Positions 5,267 to 6,229 of a stretch of 6,229 nt of DNA are shown here, one piece after another; the stretch's first letter is position 1, and the number at the start of each line of letters is the position of its first letter. The stretch lies in NCBI GenBank assembly GCA_024404735.1, contig JAKSPP010000088.1:1-6229 (forward strand). The letters are read 5' to 3'. This stretch comes from Oscillospiraceae bacterium. Lineage in GTDB: Bacteria; Bacillota; Clostridia; Oscillospirales; Oscillospiraceae. The position numbers and the translations under genes were made by a program. The notes beneath the pieces are model-generated. The model saw nothing but the letters and a program-made list of their open reading frames with translations, did not search any database and was not told where the DNA came from.

Positions 5267-6229
5267 ATGGCTAACCAAAAAACAAAAGCCACGAAAAAGT
5301 CGATGCATCTGACCATCGCTATTTTCGTGGGACTCGTACTCGGCGTACTTTACGGCCTTGTAATGCCCAAGTCACTTGAGACCGTAACAAGCCTTATCAG
5401 CTCCATCTATCTCCACGGTCTTACCATGATGATTTATCCCCTTGTATTCTGCTCCCTCATCATCGGTATCCGCAGCATCGGAAGTGTTCGCAAGACCGGT
5501 AAAATCGGCGGACAGGCTCTTCTTTACTTCTGCGCAACCACCCTTTTCGCAAGCCTTCTCGGTCTTGTTCTTCCCAAGGCACTGGGCCTCGGCAACGGCA
5601 TTTCCATTCAGCTTCAGGACTCCGAAATCGAGGCTGTTGCATTCTCCAGCCTTCTGGACACCCTCAAGAATCTGATTCCCTCCAACCCCGTAGCATCCTT
5701 TGCCAACGGCAATATGCTTCAGGTTCTCGCCTTTGCCATCATCGTAGGTATTACCTGTGTTTCTCTCAAGGAGAAGGCAGACCCCTTCGTAAAGCTCTGC
5801 GAGTCCATTAACGATATCTCCATCAAGATTATCGGTGTTGTTATGTACTGCACTCCCGTGGGTGTTTTCTGCTCCCTTGCAGGTACTGTTCACTCCAACG
5901 GAATTCAGGCAATTCTGGCACTTGGCGGAGTTATGCTCGCCCTTTATATTACCTACTTCCTGTACATCGTAATCGTATACGGCTTAATCATCGTAAAGGC
6001 CATCGGTAAGTTCAGCATGAAGACCTTCTTCGTTACCATTCTTCCTGCCGCTCTTAACGCCTTCGGTACCGCATCCAGCTCCGCAACTCTTCCCATAAGC
6101 AAGGCCTGCACCGATGAAATGGAGGTTCCCAACGAGATTTCCTCCCTTGCACTGCCTCTCGGCGCCACCATCAATATGGACGCAGTTGCAATTGTCATGA
6201 CCTTCATGATTGTCTTCTTCGCAAACGCA
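5267..6229 (+). CDS. Dicarboxylate/amino acid:cation symporter (DAACS/SLC1 family), cut by window edge
   Basis: Inner-membrane secondary transporter of the glutamate/aspartate/serine symporter family; 321 codons are visible and about 80-120 residues (hairpin 2 and helix 8) are missing. The ATG follows AGAGAGG with 8 bases of spacing, and the next upstream element is a consensus promoter. Hydrophobic segments run through the whole protein after a short Lys-rich start (MANQKTKATKK). The hairpin-1 signature is at 266-276, FGTASSSATLP, with an Ala where the archaeal aspartate transporter GltPh has Arg276, closer to the eukaryotic type. The helix-7 signature PLGATINMD is at 297-305, but it continues AVA where most relatives have GTA. 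Substrate and ion (Na+ or H+) cannot be decided without helix 8. Ile codon ATA occurs once in 321 codons, unlike the neighbours, which suggests selection for strong expression. Confidence 0.94.
   Translation, partial: MANQKTKATKKSMHLTIAIFVGLVLGVLYGLVMPKSLETVTSLISSIYLHGLTMMIYPLVFCSLIIGIRSIGSVRKTGKIGGQALLYFCATTLFASLLGLVLPKALGLGNGISIQLQDSEIEAVAFSSLLDTLKNLIPSNPVASFANGNMLQVLAFAIIVGITCVSLKEKADPFVKLCESINDISIKIIGVVMYCTPVGVFCSLAGTVHSNGIQAILALGGVMLALYITYFLYIVIVYGLIIVKAIGKFSMKTFFVTILPAALNAFGTASSSATLPISKACTDEMEVPNEISSLALPLGATINMDAVAIVMTFMIVFFANA

Noticed and set aside
5372..5893. Long open frame (173 codons) on the minus strand inside the symporter gene
   Set aside because: It is the antisense of a clear DAACS coding frame. 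Its protein is soluble-looking and Gly/Asn/Ala-rich with no recognisable motif, and I see no convincing promoter or ribosome binding site; it reflects the codon bias of the real gene.
1..6229. Mobile element, CRISPR array, tRNA/rRNA, toxin-antitoxin or phage-defence system
   Set aside because: I saw no transposase, integrase, regularly spaced repeats or tRNA-like cloverleaf; each gene seen belongs to a well-known family, so a wholly new system is not supported here.

Overview
The window looks like chromosome from a low- to mid-GC Gram-positive bacterium of the Firmicutes, probably an anaerobic Clostridia member (Oscillospiraceae/Lachnospiraceae-like). This rests on the Bce-type peptide-resistance module, the lipoteichoic-acid synthase, strong AGGAGG-type ribosome binding sites and sigma-A-type promoters. 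The genus is inference; no rRNA or other marker is present. All genes seen look intact apart from the two cut by the window edges.

Left half, minus strand (about 1-2933): a four-gene Bce-type antimicrobial-peptide sensing and detoxification module, transcribed right to left. A response regulator (2262-2933) is followed after one base by a short intramembrane-sensing histidine kinase (1280-2260). After a 148-bp gap come an ABC ATPase (367-1131) and, overlapping it by ATGA, the first 123 residues of its FtsX-like permease (1-370, cut by the window edge). The gap carries its own sigma-A-like promoter and, upstream of it, a candidate regulator box TGACG-N4-TGTAA. This matches the known design in which the kinase senses flux through the transporter and the phosphorylated regulator switches on the transporter genes.

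Centre and right, plus strand: divergent from the regulator, across a 210-bp region with two back-to-back promoters, lies an LtaS-family lipoteichoic-acid synthase (3144-5144). It has a complete extracellular catalytic domain and a C-terminal tail that reads like an Ig-like (IPT/TIG) domain. The divergent region contains a second copy of the word ATCGTCAC found in the candidate operator of the ABC genes, so the LTA gene may belong to the same envelope-stress response (inference).

After a 122-bp gap with an exact-consensus promoter (TTGACA-N17-TATAAT), the window ends inside a dicarboxylate/amino-acid:cation symporter (5267 to edge). Its codon use differs from the other genes (ATA nearly absent), suggesting high expression. 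It has an altered cation-binding signature, NMDAVA instead of NMDGTA.

I found no mobile element, CRISPR array, tRNA, rRNA or clearly new system. The most interesting points are regulatory (shared operator-like words between the resistance module and the LTA gene) and structural (the LTA synthase C-terminal domain and the symporter motif change).
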